From Limnoperna fortunei (taxonomy: Eukaryota > Mollusca > Bivalvia > Mytilida > Modiolidae), in NCBI GenBank assembly GCA_944474755.1, contig OX104124.1:22604452-22668451 (forward strand): DNA of 64,000 nt, written 5' to 3'. A model generated the notes under the pieces. It had not been told where the DNA came from and searched no databases. It worked only from the letters and a program-made list of their open reading frames with translations. Below, one piece after another: positions 1 to 12,376 of this stretch; position 1 is the first letter of the stretch; each line of letters begins with the position of its first letter. The position numbers were made by a program, and so were the translations under genes.

Positions 1-685
1 TGGTTTTAATATATAGATATGTGACAAAATTAAAATAATATAAAAATGCAAGGCAGGTGAAGACCCCACAAATAATCCACATCCCTCACAATAGTATATA
101 AAGTTCACGAGATCACACGATTCAATAAAATACATGGCTTATGGCAGCGATTTTTAATTTGTTAGATGTTTGTCTCATCATAAGGATCATGAATATATAG
201 GGGTTAGGAGTGGGGAATATGACCCATCAAATAGTTTTTGTTGCTGTCGAGCTAAGCGGTCAAATAACTTATTTTTGCTATATGTCCGGTTAACTGGTCA
301 AGCAATTTGTGTTTGCTACTTATCCGGTTAAGATATGTAATAAGTTTTGTTCACTTATTATAGAAATGAATTTCAATGCATAAATGATTTACCACAGAAA
401 ACAAAATATTTTCATCGTGATGTGCAATCTGGCAATGTAAAATTATGTTGCAGCATGTGTAACCTTAGCCGAACGAATAGCAAAATTTCTATATTTGTCC
501 GAATAGTAAAAAAATGATGTTTGGTCCAGTATACAGTTGAGAAGTAAAAGATAGCTATTTGCAAGGTTTTGACAATTAATTACCACAGTAGTTTAACTTA
601 AGAAATGGTGACTTCTTCTAACAAGTAACTATTGCAGCTTTAGCACATAAATCTAACAGACTATAAAAATGGCTTATACACTTAC

Positions 686-855
686 TACACGTAATTGCAA
701 CAGCTTCACTGTAATCACAGTCAGATATGCCCCAGCCTCCAAAATGACAGGCTGAAATGTCTGTTTCCTCTCCTCTGCATTCTAGATCGTCTATTAGAAC
801 TGGTACAGATGACGAGCCATATCCGAAAGGATTTTTCTTGTAGACGATTGGTGAC
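686..855 (-). CDS. SRCR exon, C-terminal half of third domain
   Basis: Minus-strand exon between an acceptor reading TTATCAG and a donor reading GTAAGT. The translation keeps the second-half SRCR signature: [19 protein letters not shown], then [12 protein letters not shown] and ITC, giving four cysteines. It joins in phase 2 to the exon at 1716-1863 and leaves in phase 1 towards exons outside the window. Confidence 0.85.
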
Positions 856-1403
856 CTGATAAATAAAGTAAACAGTTCATCTTTAAACGTTGCTACAATA
901 TATACTATAGCTCCATTCATTTTTTTTTTTTTATCTTGGCGGTGCTACAAAGAGGTCCCATTACTCGTAATGAAGCAAAAACACCCTTGAAATCTATACA
1001 TATACACCGCTATTAAACTGCTTTTTTGGCTTAATTTGTTCCTTTCTCCGACATTCAATTAAGATTTCTGCAATGTCTATTTGATAAATTTTTACACCAT
1101 TTTTAATGATTGAAGTGTTGAAAAGTTGAAATCGCGGAAGTGTATAATTTAGGAGTTAGAAATGTCAATTAATCTGCAGAGAAATTTAATGGTGGAAGCA
1201 TAAACAGTTTGTAGCAAACTATGGAAACAGAATATTACGCATAAAGGCACCGGATGTGATTTTACTCTCGGGCTGCTCCTTTAAACATAATGATGAGACC
1301 TCATTCTTGACAAGCGAAATCCATGCAGGCTGGAAACAATATGCATAGTGAAAGTAGGACGTTTTACAAATTTTAAAAGTATGTTGTGAGTTTACTTCAA
1401 TAC

Positions 1404-1439
<36 letters not shown>

Positions 1440-4400
1440 TTTGCCACCATCGTGAATTTTCGTGCGTCCTGTTTGTTGGTCCGAGTTTTCTATGGGAAAC
1501 CCTAATCCTCAACAATAAAACTTAAAGTAAAAAATAAACGGCTGGTGTTAGGAATATATTTTTTTCTATAGTGAAATTGTCTATTGACCTTAAACAAAAC
1601 TGCAAATTGTGAAACATAGCAGAGAACACATTATTAAAAAATAAATTGTATAAAATATTGAGGTGAATGCGACATCTGCATATAAAATGTGACGTACTTC
1701 ATTCTTTGAACTTACGATGTAGAAAATCCCATTACTCTACAGACCACCTGGGCGTCACTGATGTCAAACATGTCGTCACAGATTGTTCCCCATACCCCGT
1801 TGTGATAAACTTCTACTCGACCTTCTGATGGCAATTTACCGTTCACAAGTCTCACCTGTGTTGCTTAATAAACAAAAAACGACATCAAGTCCACTACGTG
1901 TATTTCAACTCAAACACGATACAACCTAAAGCATCATTTAGTTTATGTTTAGGTTTGTTTTCCATTTCATATCATTATATTTATTTTATTTAGAGAGGAT
2001 TTGCAAGCTTATTTCAGACAAGTACTGTATGGTAACATTATAATCTGGAAAATACAGTAAACCACTGCTTTATTAAGATCTAACCTGTATTACACGACAA
2101 TTACGTTTTAGATATGTCTGCTATAAATTTATGTTTCTTGAAACCAAATGTTCTCCATCTTGAGGGGTATCGTAAGACATGTTTGACGGTATAATCAAAG
2201 ATTTCGTACACGTGAAACAATGTGTTGCTTCTGAACCGTAACCTAGTTACAGTTCAGATAATGTTGTCGTTAAATAAGCGGAAAAGCACTCATAATATTG
2301 ACGTTGCTTTTAAATAACTGAAAGGTTTAAACAGTATTCGTAAAGTTAAAGGCGAAAAATAAGCTTTCGTATATTAAAAATAGATACTGTTCAATAGATG
2401 TATAATTTATAAAAATGACATTAAAACGATGTCAAAAATCAAAGACGGAAAAGTTGGTTTCCATTTGGATATGTTGTAATAAGAAAGCATAAAGATGTTT
2501 AATGCAGAAGCAAACATCAGGCTTACCACAGGAAATACCAACATCTTTGTCATGACGACATCCTGTATGGCCCCATCCATTAAAATTACAGTTACTTATG
2601 TCACTTTCGTTTCCATGACAGGAAACACTGGTCATCCATATATCACCGATACCTGGTCCGAATCTGCTCATTGGATAGATCTCTGGAATTCTGAAAAATT
2701 GATTTCATAATGAAACATTCTGAAAGAAGTAAGGCCGATATGTTTTATGTTTTATCTGTATCTTGCATTATGACACACTAGAACAGTCTTTCTTTAATTT
2801 TGATTCTTAGCAGAGTTGTCTTTTGAATGGTAAATGGTACACAGAGTTTACAGTGAATTATGGGTTGTTATCAAATCGTGATGCGAGTTCCTAAAATTTT
2901 AAAATAACTAAATAATTAAATAGAAAAGGTAAATATGATATATTATTAACACGTGGTGAAACGTATTTCGCTTGTAATATTTAAATAATAAAATATTATA
3001 TTTCCTCGATCAATATTGTAAAGATAAGATGACATTCTATTGTGACGTTGTGATAAACTTCTAACTTCTAATCAAAATACTGATGGGGATTTACCGTTCA
3101 CAAGTCTGATCTTTGTTTCTTGATAAACAAAAATCGACATCTTAAATAAATTACGTGTGTATTTCCTCTCACACGATGCAACCTAAAACATACTTATAAT
3201 GTTTAGGTTTGTATACAATTTCATATTATCATTATATTTATTTCATTTAGGGAGGATAAATCATTTAAATTATTAACTGCCTGGTAAAAATTTTAAACTC
3301 CAGTAAATGACCACAAATTGTTGACATTGAGACCATGTCCCTGCTGACGGAACCCTTTGTTGTGTGCATCTTATTCTTTTGTTAGTAACACAAAGGCCTT
3401 CATAAACTCAATAAACATAACATAAGAAAATAATTCATTACATTTGAAAATAGATGTCTATGACAAATTATAAGAGACATGAAACAATGCTTATTTGCTT
3501 ACTAAAAGCCGTTCATGTGTGGATCAGACTCAATTTTTAAGCGTCCTTATATCTGAAAACGTTCTAAGCGAGATAATCCAATTAAAACTGCCCACATTTT
3601 AGACTAATAGAATACTTGAGGCTAATACGTTGATCAATTGATGTAAATAAACCATATAAATCAAGTTACATTTACATGCATTATTTTGCCTATCAGAGGG
3701 GGCCGAAACAGGTTCATTTATCAAGAAATGAGCTATACAATGAAAAATAATTAGGTCGTTATAGGGAAATTGTTTCATTTTACAGGTTCAACCCGTTTGA
3801 TATGATTTCCGTAAAAGTGTTTTTTCGCGGTAATTTAATTTCGCTATATTCGCGGTTAAAGTTGGAACTCGAAAATAAAAAAAAAATGCGCAAAATATTA
3901 GGAAAAACGATAATTATTCGTTCTGATTATGGACCACGTAAATTACAGTACGCCAAAATAAACTTGCACGGTTTTTAACAAAAACACTAAATTTTCCACA
4001 TGCGAAAAAAAACACTTATACGGTATTTGCCATGTCAACACACTATACATGTAACTGCCTACCGCACTCGAATAGTCGACGGTTCTTTGCTCTGCCACTT
4101 AAATGTTACAGGGAAGCAATACGTTCAAGTTTAAATACCTGTGGTTTGTTCCTGACCGCGAATCAAATAACAAAATCCCTGACACCGTTAGATGTACATG
4201 TATACATCTTGAAAAAGTCGCCTCAATAAAGGTAGAGTTATTGAATTTGCCTAGTGTTACATTTTACCAGTCGATATGGAAAATGAGGGAACAGTCATCA
4301 GGGGCAATTAAAAACAGTTTTAATTTATACTAACGCATCCTTATAGCCAAGCATTCTGCAGATCACCATGGCTTCCTTTGTTGTAAACATGTCATTACAA

Positions 4401-6115
4401 ACAGTCCCCCAGTAACCATCATGATACACTTCAAGTCTGCCTTCGGACACGGTAGAACCATTGGATAAGCGCACCATAATATCTGGAAGACACAATTGTA
4501 TACTATAGAATAATAATGAATACGTCTTAAAGTAACTATGATTGTGTATTCGAGCCTAACCTTAATTGACAAAGATGGGAAGTTTTCCTGAATGAATGAA
4601 GTTCTAATTGGGTAGTCCGATTTCCTTCCTAAGAAAACTTATAAGATTCAAATGAGATTTTTACCTCCAATTTTTTATTTTTTTATTTTAAACTGACATT
4701 TGAAAATTATAACGTAGTCTACATCTATTAAAAATTTACCCTGCAATAATCACATTTGAAGTAGCCAAATACCATTGTTCTTGCTACTTAAATATTATTT
4801 ATTTTGTTCTCTGGTTTACGACATCTTGTCGAATATTTGTTTGTGACGTCCGGCTATCACTATACATTTCATGCCAGAAATCAGACAGAAGTGCACTGAT
4901 TTCATATTTTTCAGAATTGTAACAGTAAAATGTATTTCAGTGTGGCAGGTTAAAAACAATTCGTACATTGTCAGAAATATTAAGTTTATTTTATTTTGAC
5001 AAAGTCTGTTTGTAAGGCTCGTACAAATAAAGTTATATATTGTGTGACAATATTCAAATATTGTATATGTATATTGCGGCATGGACTGTGACATCGTTTT
5101 GCTTTTTGTTCTTTGTTATTATATTAGTAATTTTTGCCTAAAGATTGTTTTTTTTTATTTGGAATACTTATAAAAAAATTTATTAACGTTTTCTATGTTT
5201 TGTATGTTTCAGTTTTTTTTTATTTCTGACTTACCACAATCGATACCGACGTCGTTGTCATGACCACAACCCGAACTGCCAATGCCTCCATGTGGACACA
5301 AGAAAATGTCAGTTTCATGCCCTAAGCAGTCAACATCAGCAAGTAAGATGGATCCGTTGCCACGCCCGAATTGTGATGCAGAGAATATAACAGGATGTCT
5401 ACAAATATCGTCAATAAACATAAATCTTATAAACACAATCAGAAGAAATTGACGTACTCTATGGCGAACATATAAATAGCTACAGCGCGAGCCCGCAAGA
5501 ATTGTATGGAAACGTAATTGGACATTTTCTTGTTGTTGTTTTTGTACATAATTCAGCATTTTTATATCGCCATATCCACATCTTTCGCCAGAACTGGGGT
5601 TTTAAAAATACGATAAAATGCATTAATATGTCTTTGTCGATTTAATTTATGTCGCCATGGTGAAATTCATTAAAGTATGTTGATATGAGATTTTTATTAT
5701 ATGCTTATGAAACAAATCGACAATTTTTAGGTCGATATAATTTATATTGAATTATTATAGAAGTAAAGATGTCGATATGAAAGATATCGACAAAACACGT
5801 AATAAATCTCGATAGAAACTAAGTTTAATGCGATTACACGGTTTTCTCAGGTCTAAACCGGAATAGCTTACTTATATTTTTTATGTCAGCATACGTACAG
5901 TCTTGTTTTATAAAACAATGCATCCGAACATATTGAGCGGTAAAATAATCATTTGGAAAGCGATACTTACAAATTATCCTTGCCAAGCATACGACATACT
6001 ACACGTGCATCAAGTTCGTCAAACTGCCTCCGACAGACAGTACCCCACGCACCATTGTGAAACAGTTCTATTCTGCCTTCATATCGACTGCGTCCTCCTT
6101 GTAAATGTATAGGTG
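686..6115 (-). CDS. SRCR-repeat protein gene, internal part (three SRCR domains)
   Basis: Six exons on the minus strand code for three scavenger-receptor cysteine-rich domains, in order 6115-5971 + 5398-5235, 4482-4335 + 2690-2527, and 1863-1716 + 855-686. Each domain has two cysteines in its first exon and four in its second, the six-cysteine group A pattern, and group A domains are known to be split between exons. Every first exon ends in phase 2 and every second exon ends in phase 1, so each pair is a phase 1-1 module that can be duplicated without breaking frame. No signal peptide or transmembrane exon was found: the gene continues past the left edge and its 5' exons, to the right of 6115, were not recognised. 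SRCR proteins of invertebrates are mostly secreted or surface recognition proteins; the ligand cannot be told from sequence. It is divergent from the Deltex-like gene. Confidence 0.85.
1410..1436. repeat. (TA)n microsatellite
   Basis: About 13 uninterrupted TA dinucleotides in the intron between two SRCR half-domain exons. Confidence 0.9.
1716..1863 (-). CDS. SRCR exon, N-terminal half of third domain
   Basis: The 148-bp exon reads [18 protein letters not shown], then WGTICDD and [10 protein letters not shown], the classic first half of an SRCR domain with two cysteines. I chose the acceptor TTAAG at 1864-1865 rather than the CAG eight bases further in, because only the former accepts the phase-1 end of the preceding exon (2527-2690) and gives the same 148-bp length as the exons at 4335 and 58365. 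The donor GTAAGT is consensus. Confidence 0.85.
2527..2690 (-). CDS. SRCR exon, C-terminal half of second domain
   Basis: The 164-bp exon after a TTTTTCAG acceptor encodes [19 protein letters not shown], then [20 protein letters not shown]: four cysteines in SRCR spacing with the DVGxxC ending. It is the same length as the paralogous exon at 5235-5398. The donor is GTAAGC. Confidence 0.87.
3045..3115 (-). pseudogene. Decayed duplicate of an SRCR N-half exon
   Basis: On the minus strand this begins [10 protein letters not shown], like the live exon at 1716-1863, then meets a stop codon and loses the frame, so WGTxC and VVC are gone. The intron sequence on its 5' side (3116-3260) also matches that of the live exon (1864-2005), including the motif TATTTATTT(C/T)ATTTAG and AGGAT. 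This points to a tandem duplication of exon plus intron about 1.25 kb apart, followed by decay of this copy. Confidence 0.7.
4335..4482 (-). CDS. SRCR exon, N-terminal half of second domain
   Basis: The 148-bp exon reads [28 protein letters not shown] and VICRMLGY. Acceptor TCTTCCAG, donor GTTAGT; entry in phase 1, exit in phase 2 to 2690. Confidence 0.87.
5235..5398 (-). CDS. SRCR exon, C-terminal half of first domain seen
   Basis: The 164-bp exon encodes [39 protein letters not shown]: four cysteines in SRCR spacing. Acceptor TTTGTAG, donor GTAAGT. It follows the exon at 5971-6115 in phase 2. Confidence 0.87.
5971..6115 (-). CDS. SRCR exon, N-terminal half of first domain seen
   Basis: The 145-bp exon encodes [19 protein letters not shown] and ARVVCRMLG, an SRCR first half with two cysteines. 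Acceptor ATTACAG, donor GTAAGT. It enters in phase 1, so more coding sequence must lie upstream, but no further SRCR exon was seen between 6116 and 13000. Confidence 0.85.
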
Positions 6116-6439
6116 CTGTAATATAGTATACTTAATCAACATTACGAATTATTTAATGTCGTGAGTACCAAAGTTCCTGGTTTGATCACAAAGGATTCCG
6201 GAACCTTTTTTTTCAGTAAGTATATCATATCCCCATTATGAAAATTGCATCGTTAAAATGCTTCGTTGATCGCTGCCTAATCAACGAAATAGTATTTGCC
6301 ATATTTAAGCTTCTTTTATTTGAAAAGTGTCACGCTACTTGTGGTTATTTATCGGTTTTTATTGCGGAGAAAGCCGGAGTACACTTAGAAAACCCCGTAG
6401 TTTTGGCAGGAACCATGGCAATCTTTGACAATGAAGATT

Positions 6440-6560
6440 GAAGTCGAGCACACCCTGCACGCAGGGTGGGGGCTGGAAACCGAAACCGGAACGTTGACAG
6501 GGACGTGATCAACAATAGATGACTAACTACCTTAACCATTTGTCTACCAAGGCCCCTCAA
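6440..6560 (-). mobile_element. tRNA-derived SINE fragment, head only
   Basis: Read on the minus strand it has the tRNA-like head shared by the other copies: GGGGCCTTGG, GGTTAAGGTAGT, TGATCACGT, then GTGTGCTCGACTTCAATC. It lacks the conserved tail and is old and diverged. Confidence 0.7.
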
Positions 6561-6597
6561 GAAATCAATGGCCATCGGACAAAAATAAATATAAGAT

Positions 6598-6601
6598 ATA
6601 T

Positions 6602-6633
<32 letters not shown>
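6598..6633. repeat. (TA)n microsatellite
   Basis: A run of about 16 TA dinucleotides beside the SINE fragment. Confidence 0.9.
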
Positions 6634-6636
<3 letters not shown>

Positions 6637-6944
6637 AATACACACCTCATAAATCAATTTATCACTAATAGATAGATAAATCACCTAAATTAACGGAAAA
6701 AATTAAGGACAATAAGAACAATTGGGAGGGGATCAACTACTGGCTTAGAACAGTCACATACATCATCATGTGACGGGAACCTGGTAAAGGATATCCCCGC
6801 ACATTTTAACTGAAATACCATAACAGCACAGACGTGAAGAAACTCATTAAGCTCGTATACGTCATTAATGTAAGAACACGTATGTATGAAGATTTTTATG
6901 GTGAGGAAGAAGATGAGGTTCATTCGTTATATTTGTTTGAATTG

Positions 6945-7135
6945 TGTTTTACGCCATTTTCAGCAATGTTGTACTATTGTCATGCGCCCAGTACCGGTTA
7001 AAACCCAACCCGACATTCGACAGAAAAATGAGCAATACTAGTAAGGTTGAAATTAAATGCATCCTACTCAAGATCAGACTCGAAACCTGAGCCTCAGTGT
7101 TGACTCGCTGGTGATCAATAGTAGGACCTTGATAC
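6945..7135 (-). mobile_element. tRNA-derived SINE, degenerate
   Basis: On the minus strand the order is head remnant (TATTGATCACC, GTCAACACTGAGG), the GAGTAGGATGCA linker region, then tail remnants (AACCGG.., CAACATTGCTGAAAATGGCGT). Orientation and order match the full copy at 54236, but many positions differ. Confidence 0.65.
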
Positions 7136-7523
7136 TAAAACTTGCACACGTAACTACATTGGCCTTAATGATTAATTATCTTACTTATTATATCTACTTA
7201 CTATGTGCTATTGATTGTTCAATCAAACTGGCAGTAAGTAGCTGAAATTCAAACATCCGGAAATTAGCAATTAACTATTGCTATCTGTATTATGTCAGTT
7301 TTAATGATGGAGAACTGAGATTTTGAAAGTGAGAGGAAAGTAAACACTTTTGTTAGACGTTTCATTTTGTGCTGATTATTTGCACCAAAGTTCCCAAAAC
7401 ATTTCATTCTAATTGCTTATAAATAAGTAATAACTTAACTGTTGTAGAGGTCTTCGATAATTGGACCGTGACTGTTATAGTAAAATGTGTGAAAAAAATC
7501 GAAGAATGTGTCCATGGAACACA
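7136..7523. other. Intergenic, nothing recognised
   Basis: AT-rich sequence with only short chance frames. No splice-flanked exon, RNA gene or repeat could be supported. Confidence 0.5.
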
Positions 7524-7755
7524 GATGCCCCCGCTAATGAAGTCCCAAACAGGAAGTAGTTATCCGAAAGGTCTAAAAGTCGCTTAGGACGTACAACTTG
7601 TGATACTGAACCACCAAATTTCAAATTGTTCTCTTGTAAGGTTTCTGAGAAAAGCTTGACGGAAATTCGTACGGACGGACAAACGGACGGACGGCGCGAC
7701 AGAAAGATGAACATGAGTAAAACTTAATGCCCCCGACATGTTGTTGCGGGGGCAT
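7524..7755. mobile_element. Short element ending ATGCCCCCGC..GCGGGGGCAT
   Basis: A 232-bp segment begins with ATGCCCCCGC and ends with its exact reverse complement GCGGGGGCAT. It contains GGACGGACAAACGGACGGACG near its right end. This structure, short C/G-rich terminal inverted repeats with an internal GGAC run, recurs at 49437-49681. The open frames here are chance frames of the repeat. Confidence 0.65.
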
Positions 7756-9477
7756 AAAAAATGTGCTGCACTTTTTTTTACTATTGTAGACAGAAATATC
7801 ATGAAACAATTCTGGCACATGTTGTTTGTTGGGATCAACTGTTATGAACATAGCGGACACATTAAAAATTAAAAACTCACAGAAAAACATAATAATACGT
7901 TTGTTGTCCTCATGACACCAATCTAAGACAGGTCATGCTATATTGAAATAAGAGATCATATAGTTATATACACAAGATTAGCCTTATCTTGTAAGATAAA
8001 GTAATAGTGGGTTTGCCATGTCTTAGCTTCCGCTTTATTCAGTAGTTTAAAAATCTTGAGCTTATTTATTTTGCCATCTGAATGCAGTACATGAACAGAG
8101 TAACAAAAAACAAAGCAAATACGTCTACATGTTCCTAGAACTATAGAAACTTGTGAACCGAACTTTCATAAACTGAGTAAAACAGCTCTCTTTTCCGCTA
8201 TTTCAGATCGTTTCGAAAAAAGATAGATCATGTGTAACTTCATTATAACATAAAAACATAAAAGTAAAAATAAAAAAAAATAAGTTATAAGATTATTTAT
8301 TAAAGTGGTGGGAGAAAGGAAACGTGTGATGGTTTGAAATCCCAAGACACAAAGGGACATAAATGATATGTGGTTATAACAAACGAAGAAAACTATTGAT
8401 TATTTTACTGAACGTGTTATGTTCCACTATCCAGTCTTAACATAGTCGCTGACAACTTCTATCGGAAAACAGTCTATTTTTATAAAGAAAAATAAACACA
8501 ACAATTGTTTTCATTCTGTATCCCCCTGCCCACCTCCCACATTCTGTATCACCCCTCCCCACCTCCCACATTCAGTGATTCTGTATCCCCTTCCCCACCT
8601 TCCACATCCAGGAGATGAAATTACATTATTGTTGTCCTGGAGATCGGGAACAAATTATTTAGCATGGGAAAAAGTTAATCTTATTGTCCCATCTTATAAT
8701 TTCTTGAAAGATAATCTCATTTATCATTTTCCGTAATATTGGGGTTTTCCCGCCTACGATTGAGCATTTATACAAACTAGCTCATCCAAAACATTTACCT
8801 AACACTAACAGTGTATTTTTCATAGTAGTTGTTCGATAACAAACTAATCTTTGTCATTGAAAAAACTATAAGTAAAAAATAACTCATTTGTTGATTAGTT
8901 CAATAACATCTGTGGGTATTTCCGAATTCTGATGGAATTTAATTGGAAGATGTCTTAAATCGAAAACGAAAGTAGAAAAAACATGAAGATGTCTTCCGTC
9001 ATACTGTTTAACGTAAGTATTGAAAGTAATGAAAGATTCGTTGATTTTTTCACTCAGTTTCGTAAATATATTATTCATGTTATTGACAACAAACTTCCCC
9101 TTCCCGATACGTCATTCAAATCTTTTTCATGACAAAGCGGAAAATATAACATTTTTATTTGTGTGATTCCCTCTACTTCCGCGATACTTGTACGTAAATT
9201 ATTTATAACAACATTCCTAAACAAAAGTTATTGTTATGCATGAGTGTATTGTAGTGATAAACATAGAAGTAAACATCAGGATGAAATATACATAACTTAT
9301 AGGTATACATGGATAGCCGATTAACTAAGGTGAGCAAATGTCTTTCATGGTATACAGGGGAGGAACCAGAGTTTTATGTTAGCAAGAGGGACAAATGATT
9401 CGAATGATACCCTATAAGGGGGGGGGGTGCAGAGCTTCTGGAATGTATTGTTTTTTTATGGGGTGGAACGCCACTTT
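7756..9477. other. Intergenic, one small tandem repeat only
   Basis: No coding exon recognised. At about 8514-8606 there are three imperfect copies of a C-rich unit of about 36 bp (ATTCTGTATC followed by CCCC/CACCT/CCCAC). The remaining sequence is AT-rich without recognisable structure. Confidence 0.5.
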
Positions 9478-9700
9478 CATGAATTTTTCAGCAATATTAT
9501 GCCGTCCTGTTTTAATTAGTTACAGAAGCAATAGTACCAGATAAAAACCTCTGACCTTCGGAAAGAAAACTTACAACACTCATCAATTATAGTCGAGCAC
9601 ATCCAGCCGCAGAAATGCGTTAACACACAATGTCAGTGTTGAGAGGCATGTGATTAGTTGTAGAATAACTACCTTAACCAATCGGCCACTAAAGTCCACT
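9478..9700 (-). mobile_element. tRNA-derived SINE
   Basis: On the minus strand: head GGCCGATTGGTTAAGGTAGT, a spaced CTGACATTGTG region, then CTCGACTATAATTGATGAG, a CCGAAGGTCAGAGG segment and a decayed tail (AGGACGGCATAATATTGCTG). Full order is kept, with about one change every five to ten bases compared with the youngest copies. Confidence 0.7.
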
Positions 9701-10255
9701 TCTGGATTTTTTTTTTCGGATTCCTCATTATATGCAAAACTATATCTGTCCTTCACAATTTGTTTAAATGTTCCTCGTGCTTTTGCTTATTGTAATGGGG
9801 GGGGGGGGGGCACGCCCGAGCCTGAATCAACCCTCGCTACACACGTTAGTTCAACCATTAACATTGCATTCTGAGAATAAAATTGTTATATAATTTCTGA
9901 TTATGTCACCATCGAATCGGAACAGTTACACTACAATGAGTTACATTTGTTTTAACTGTATATCTCCTTCTGTTAGTTTTTTAATCCATAATGATGACTC
10001 ATTAACCAATGGTAATTAATCGCTGTAAATAAATATTTTTCTGGACATGCATTCTCTCGATCACAGAAAAAAACGCTGTTTCCAAACAGCCCATGCGTTC
10101 AGTAAAGGAACTTTGGTATATATTTCTCTTTATGATGTTGTGGATGTTCTATCCACAAGTACAAATATAACAATATACTATTATAAGTATATATGCTCTG
10201 TTTCATCATATTTTTCAACATCAGAAGTTTATTGCAAAACGGCTTGGAGTAGTCA

Positions 10256-10338
10256 ATCCGTTTTGCAATAAGAACGCATTTTGCAATAACCCGTTTTGCA
10301 ATAAGAACGCCTTTTGCAATAACCCGTTTTGCAATAAA
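10256..10338 (+). repeat. Tandem repeat of TTTTGCAATAA units
   Basis: The word TTTTGCAATAA recurs every 16-17 bp, alternating with GAACGC and CCCG spacers, giving a 33-bp higher unit repeated about two and a half times. Confidence 0.85.
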
Positions 10339-10469
10339 ATTTGGTTGAATAAGTATACATGTGGTGAAGGTTTTTTTTTAGTATTGTGGTGAAAACAAGA
10401 AGTATCTTTTCCCATTGTTGAAGATAATGTTGTGTAGTTGAGTTACAATGTGCTATAGCTGCAACTGCA

Positions 10470-10612
10470 CTTTATTGACAAGGATTGCTAGTTTTCCTAA
10501 CGAAAAGAGGGGTCTCCGGGTACGCTGACTTCCTCCCCCAATAAAACTGCACGCCATGATAAAGCTGAAAATTTGCTAAAAGTGGCGTTGAACATAATTC
10601 AAACAAACAAAG
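10470..10612 (+). mobile_element. SINE, 5'-truncated
   Basis: Starts at TTGACAAGGATTGC and carries the whole tail: CTCCGGGTACGCTGACTTCC, AATAAAACTGCACGCCATGA, TGCTAAAAGTGGCGTT, ATTCAAACAAACAAA. The tRNA-like head is missing. Confidence 0.85.
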
Positions 10613-12232
10613 GCTATAGTAGCTGCAGGAAATTTCTCTTTAAACTGGACACTTTTGCGACTTTTCCAATAAACTAGTTTTTTTTCAACTGTCATCTGCT
10701 TAATGCCCTATGACCTTGTGGAGCAGCGATTAGTACATGTTGATTGGTTCGAGTCAGTGTTGTCTCCACCAGTCTTACCGAGTGCAGGGGGCGCATGTGT
10801 ATTTTTTAATTTCTTGCAATTTTTACGTTGCATCGTACGTGTGAATGCAAGAAAAAAAACGAAATTATAATCGTTCGGACAAGACTTGAACATAAAACAA
10901 CTACATACACTTTAAATCTTCCATGTTTTTTTATCTGCATCCCAGCTCACAGATTTTTGGGGAAATAAGTGCGAAATGCTAAAGTAAAATTGTTGGACAA
11001 TCTTATATTATTCCTAAAGAACGGGTATGCTGAATTAATTTTATCCTCTTCAGTATTTATACTTGTATATGTTCGTAGATAGTAATTATTGCAAATGAGT
11101 TCAATATATCCGGGTCATAACGAATTCAGGTGACAGTTTACATCAAGATTTAAACAATAAATACGTGGTAGCAGGAAACGAAACCTTACAAATAACTTAC
11201 ACAATACTTCCTGTCTGCCATTATCAGTGAAGTACACTGATAAAAAACGTGCGTTTGTGTATGCACTTAATGTAGAGGTATTATGAAAACGAGTTATATA
11301 TACCCTTTGTACCGCCACTGACTAATACATTCAATGATGCTACTGACATGACTGACTTTCATACATTCAATGATGCTACATGTCAATCAAATAGTACATT
11401 TAATTGATTGATGGGTTGTTTTACGTCTGACAGAAATTTTAGTTATATTCAGGTGAAGAACAAGTGAACAGACAATCAATTGTGGAAAAGAGATGTGCCA
11501 ATAGCCCCAACATTTTGACTTGCACGGATAAATTATAATCGGAGTTGAATGAGAATTTAGCCTTTTGAGCGCAACAAAGAGCCTAACTGTTTTGGTTTTT
11601 TTTTAATTTACAAAAATTGTCATTTTTGATAAGTGAGCGTGGTACTCTCAAAACAAGTCACCCACCGTGGTCCCCGACTCGGTTTCTGTATTATGACTTT
11701 ACAAACCCTTACGAGAGGGTATCCCTCAAACGCCACCTAGTGACGCGAAGAGCAGCGCTATTGGTCGATCCATCGGAACTCTCCAAATACGCAGAATACT
11801 AACATTTTATCATAGCCTTTCTTTATAATAGATTTGTTTGTCAAAGAAGTTAGTTTTATGTAAATTTGTTTCAGTGTACATTAATATGAAGTCGTATATC
11901 CATAATCTGGGGTGTCCGAGATTTCTTAAGTTCATGTAAGAGCATTTTCGAAAGATAATCAAAATGATCCAGACCCCATGCTAACAGATTGAATTAGACA
12001 AAACTCGGTAAACAGTATCTAAGAATGAGCTGTTTTTGAGTCCTACTGTAGTAATATTAAGATAAACACTTCGGCCGAATGTCTAGTTGAGTGCAATTTG
12101 ATTTTGTTTAGGCTATGTACAAGTAGATCGTCAAACTAATCCGTTTTATGTTGAAATTAAACAATGATTTAATGCAACAAATGGTTTGCACAAAATATAT
12201 AATTCTTACACACGATGAATGATAATATACAA
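10613..12232. other. Intergenic, possible regulatory GC-richer patch
   Basis: No exon recognised. The stretch 11630-11800 is clearly richer in G, C and CpG than its surroundings and could be a promoter or untranslated first exon of the Deltex-like gene that starts 1.2 kb further on. That is only a guess from base composition. Confidence 0.35.
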
Positions 12233-12376
12233 TGGTGGATCTAGGGGCGTACGTTGAAGGATCTGTGGTCATATTTTTTTCATTGATGCATTGATACATA
12301 AGCGGTCGTAGCGTTTTTTTTTCAAAAGGGGAGGGGTGTACCTCCCTTACGCCTCTATTGGATCCGTCCCTGTTAT
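12233..12376 (-). mobile_element. Short repeat bounded by GGATC(T/C) motifs
   Basis: Read on the minus strand it runs from CAGGGACGGATCCAATAGAG, through a CCCCTCCCCTTTTGAAAAAA tract, to CGCCCCTAGATCCACC. Sequences with ends GGGACGGATCC and GGGGC..GGATC are typical of invertebrate DNA-transposon derived repeats. Family not assigned. Confidence 0.45.

Noticed and set aside
7475..7890. Overlapping minus-strand frames of 79-89 codons
   Set aside because: They cover a short C/G-ended repeat with GGAC runs; three different frames being open shows chance rather than coding.
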